From Kordia algicida OT-1 (GTDB taxonomy: Bacteria; Bacteroidota; Bacteroidia; Flavobacteriales; Flavobacteriaceae): a stretch of DNA of 64,000 nt. Below, in pieces: positions 62,649 through 64,000 of the stretch. The notes beneath the pieces were generated by a model, which saw only the letters and a program-made list of their open reading frames with translations, was not told where the DNA came from and made no database searches. The stretch spans positions 2,741,397 to 2,805,396 of the forward strand of contig NZ_DS544873.1 in the NCBI RefSeq assembly GCF_000154725.1, written 5' to 3'. The translations under genes and the position numbers were made by a program. The first letter of the stretch is position 1. Each line of letters opens with the position of its first letter.

Positions 62649-63437
62649 ATGAAAACTGAAAAGGTAATAGATCATATTGTAGGATGGTTAAAGGATTATG
62701 CAACAAACGCAAAAGTGAATGGATTTGTAGTTGGAGTTTCTGGAGGAATTGATTCCGCAGTCACATCTACTTTGTGTGCAAAAACAGGATTACCAACTTT
62801 GTGTATTGAAATGCCAATTCATCAAGCAAAAAGTCATGTGACACGTGCGCAAGAACATATAAAACAGTTAAAAGAACGCTTTGAGAATGTCACAGATGTT
62901 CGTGCAGATTTAACGCCCGTTTTTGAAGAATTTAAAACAGAAGTTTCCTTAGAAGGCGAACAAGCAACGGTTGATATGGCTTTGGCAAATACCAGAGCAC
63001 GCTTACGTATGACGACTTTATATTACTACGCTGGTTTATTGGGAAGATTGGTAGCAGGAACAGGAAATAAGGTAGAAGATTTTGGTGTAGGTTTTTATAC
63101 TAAATATGGCGATGGCGGTGTTGATTTGAGTCCAATTGCTGATTTGATGAAAAGCGAAGTGTATGCATTGGGGAAAGTTCTTAAAGTTCCGACATCTATT
63201 ATGGAGGCAAAACCTTCCGATGGCTTATTTGGCGATGCGCGAAGTGATGAAGATCAAATTGGTGCTAACTACGATGAACTTGAATGGGCTATGCAAATGA
63301 ATGATGAAGGAAAAACCGCTGAAGACTTTACAGGAAGACAACAAGAAGTTTTTAAAATCTACAAAAGATATAATACTGCAAACCAACATAAAATGATTCC
63401 AATTCCAGTCTGCATAATACCGCAAAATCTTACATAA
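62649..63437 (+). CDS. nadE: NH3-dependent NAD+ synthetase NadE
   Basis: 262 residues, the short ammonia-dependent form without amidase domain. The P-loop GVSGGIDSAVTS (29-40) and the blocks TRARLRMTTLYYYAG, VAGTGNKVEDFGVGFYTKYG and DLSPIADLMKSEVYALGK are as in NadE. It makes NAD+ from deamido-NAD+ and ammonia. It is divergent from gldB. Confidence 0.95.
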   Translation: MKTEKVIDHIVGWLKDYATNAKVNGFVVGVSGGIDSAVTSTLCAKTGLPTLCIEMPIHQAKSHVTRAQEHIKQLKERFENVTDVRADLTPVFEEFKTEVSLEGEQATVDMALANTRARLRMTTLYYYAGLLGRLVAGTGNKVEDFGVGFYTKYGDGGVDLSPIADLMKSEVYALGKVLKVPTSIMEAKPSDGLFGDARSDEDQIGANYDELEWAMQMNDEGKTAEDFTGRQQEVFKIYKRYNTANQHKMIPIPVCIIPQNLT

Positions 63438-63475
63438 AAAATCGCCTTTTTTAATAGTTTTTATAAAAATTTGTT

Positions 63476-63483
63476 TAAATTTG
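63476..63483 (+). promoter_or_regulatory. -7 box for the response regulator gene
   Basis: TAAATTTG, consensus TAnnTTTG; a transcript starting near 63490 would have a leader of about 115 nt, containing the hairpin at 63520-63556. The -33 box is weak. Confidence 0.4.
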
Positions 63484-63519
63484 TTGCTACAGACCCCCTA
63501 AACCTGAAATAAAAATTGA

Positions 63520-63556
63520 TTCGTTTTTATGTTAGCATGACATAACCATAAACGAA
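63520..63556. repeat. Hairpin in the leader of the response regulator gene
   Basis: TTCGTTTTTATG (63520-63531) pairs with CATAAACGAA (63547-63556) apart from two extra T; inner TTA/TAA extends the stem. It might be a leader structure with a role in regulation, or the binding site of the regulator itself. Confidence 0.4.
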
Positions 63557-63606
63557 CCTTTCTTTATGTGATGGTCTGATTTAATAATAACTTTAAAAAC
63601 TAAATT

Positions 63607-64000
63607 ATGGTTAAAGTATTAATTGCAGACAATCATCCCATTGTTCGAAAAGGAATTAAAGCCTTATTCAAGAACTCTACAGAGATTGATGTAGTAGGTA
63701 AAGCTGCTACAACCTCTGAGCTTTTTGACTTTATTAGTCAAGAACACGTAGACGTTGTTTTACTTGAAATGGATATTCCCGAAGTCAATGGTATTACTGC
63801 TTTGAGAAGACTTAAAAAAGACTTCGCTGACGTAAAAGTGATTATGTTTAGTTCACACTCTGAAGATGTTTACGCTGTAAGCACATTAAGAGCTGGAGCT
63901 TCTGGTTACTTGTCAAAATCTGTCGCTACAAATGTTATTAAAGACGCTATTGTTAAAGTTGCCAATGGAGGCATCTATATTAGCAATGAATTGGCGCAAC
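63607..64000 (+). CDS. LuxR/NarL-type response regulator, receiver domain lacking the phospho-Asp; 3'-truncated
   Basis: Only 131 codons are in the window. The receiver fold is clear: KVLIADNHPIVRKGIKALF, VDVVLLEMDIPEVNG, VKVIMFSSHSEDVY and ASGYLSKSV. The residue where Asp is phosphorylated in NarL is Glu54 here (LLEMDIP), the acidic pair is Asp8-Asn9 instead of Asp-Asp, while Ser82/83 and Lys104 are kept. The DNA-binding domain is expected beyond the window. It could be an always-on form or a receiver controlled by other means. Confidence 0.8.
   Translation, partial: MVKVLIADNHPIVRKGIKALFKNSTEIDVVGKAATTSELFDFISQEHVDVVLLEMDIPEVNGITALRRLKKDFADVKVIMFSSHSEDVYAVSTLRAGASGYLSKSVATNVIKDAIVKVANGGIYISNELAQ

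Overview
The window looks like chromosome of a marine-type member of the family Flavobacteriaceae (Bacteroidota), possibly Kordia or a near relative. The signs are low GC, SusD-type and CarboxypepD_reg TonB-dependent proteins, many lipoproteins with a Cys lipobox, the gliding genes gldB and gldC, MurE-type peptidoglycan genes in a flavobacterial order, and -7 boxes of the TAnnTTTG kind. The genus is inferred from general resemblance and was not tested.

Layout. 1-3056: tail of a SusC/SusD nutrient-uptake operon (partial SusD, then two lipoproteins). 3122-14792: housekeeping and cell-surface genes (rlmB, rhomboid protease, rarA, glutaminase, outer-membrane barrel, yjjG, a deacetylase-like protein, radC, paiB). 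14892-21651: mpl, a WG-repeat lipoprotein, a secreted glycoside hydrolase, and a zinc-ribbon membrane protein pair. 21652-33350: an accessory region with a gene-poor kilobase full of inverted and tandem repeats, an LRR-like/nuclease fusion protein, a 160-bp direct duplication, a gene with an in-frame amber codon, a complete IS982-type insertion that has split ltrA, an HxlR-controlled redox operon, attC-like structured spacers, and a frameshifted glycosidase gene. 33323-40724: a probable sucrose-use locus (fructokinase-like kinase, GH100-like invertase, SLC45-like permease, TonB receptor, divergent LacI regulator with two operators). 40778-40851: tRNA-Arg. 40895-57507: yqeY and the complete dcw division and cell-wall cluster in the order mraZ-rsmH-ftsL-ftsI-murE-mraY-murD-ftsW-murG-murC-ftsQ-ftsA-ftsZ on the minus strand, with a probable three-repeat MraZ operator upstream of mraZ. 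57793-64000: alpha/beta hydrolase, engB, small proteins, gldC-gldB, nadE, and the start of a LuxR-type response regulator whose receiver has Glu in place of the phospho-accepting Asp.

The most interesting items are: the 42-bp array of palindromes whose stems change in step (22140-22345); the LRR-like/PD-(D/E)XK-like protein next to cassette-like repeats (22724-25806); the IS982 insertion whose removal with one target copy restores ltrA exactly; the MraZ box; and two proteins that keep their fold but have lost catalytic or phosphorylated residues (10813-12093 and 63607-64000).

All calls come from reading the sequence and from memory of protein families. No database search was run.
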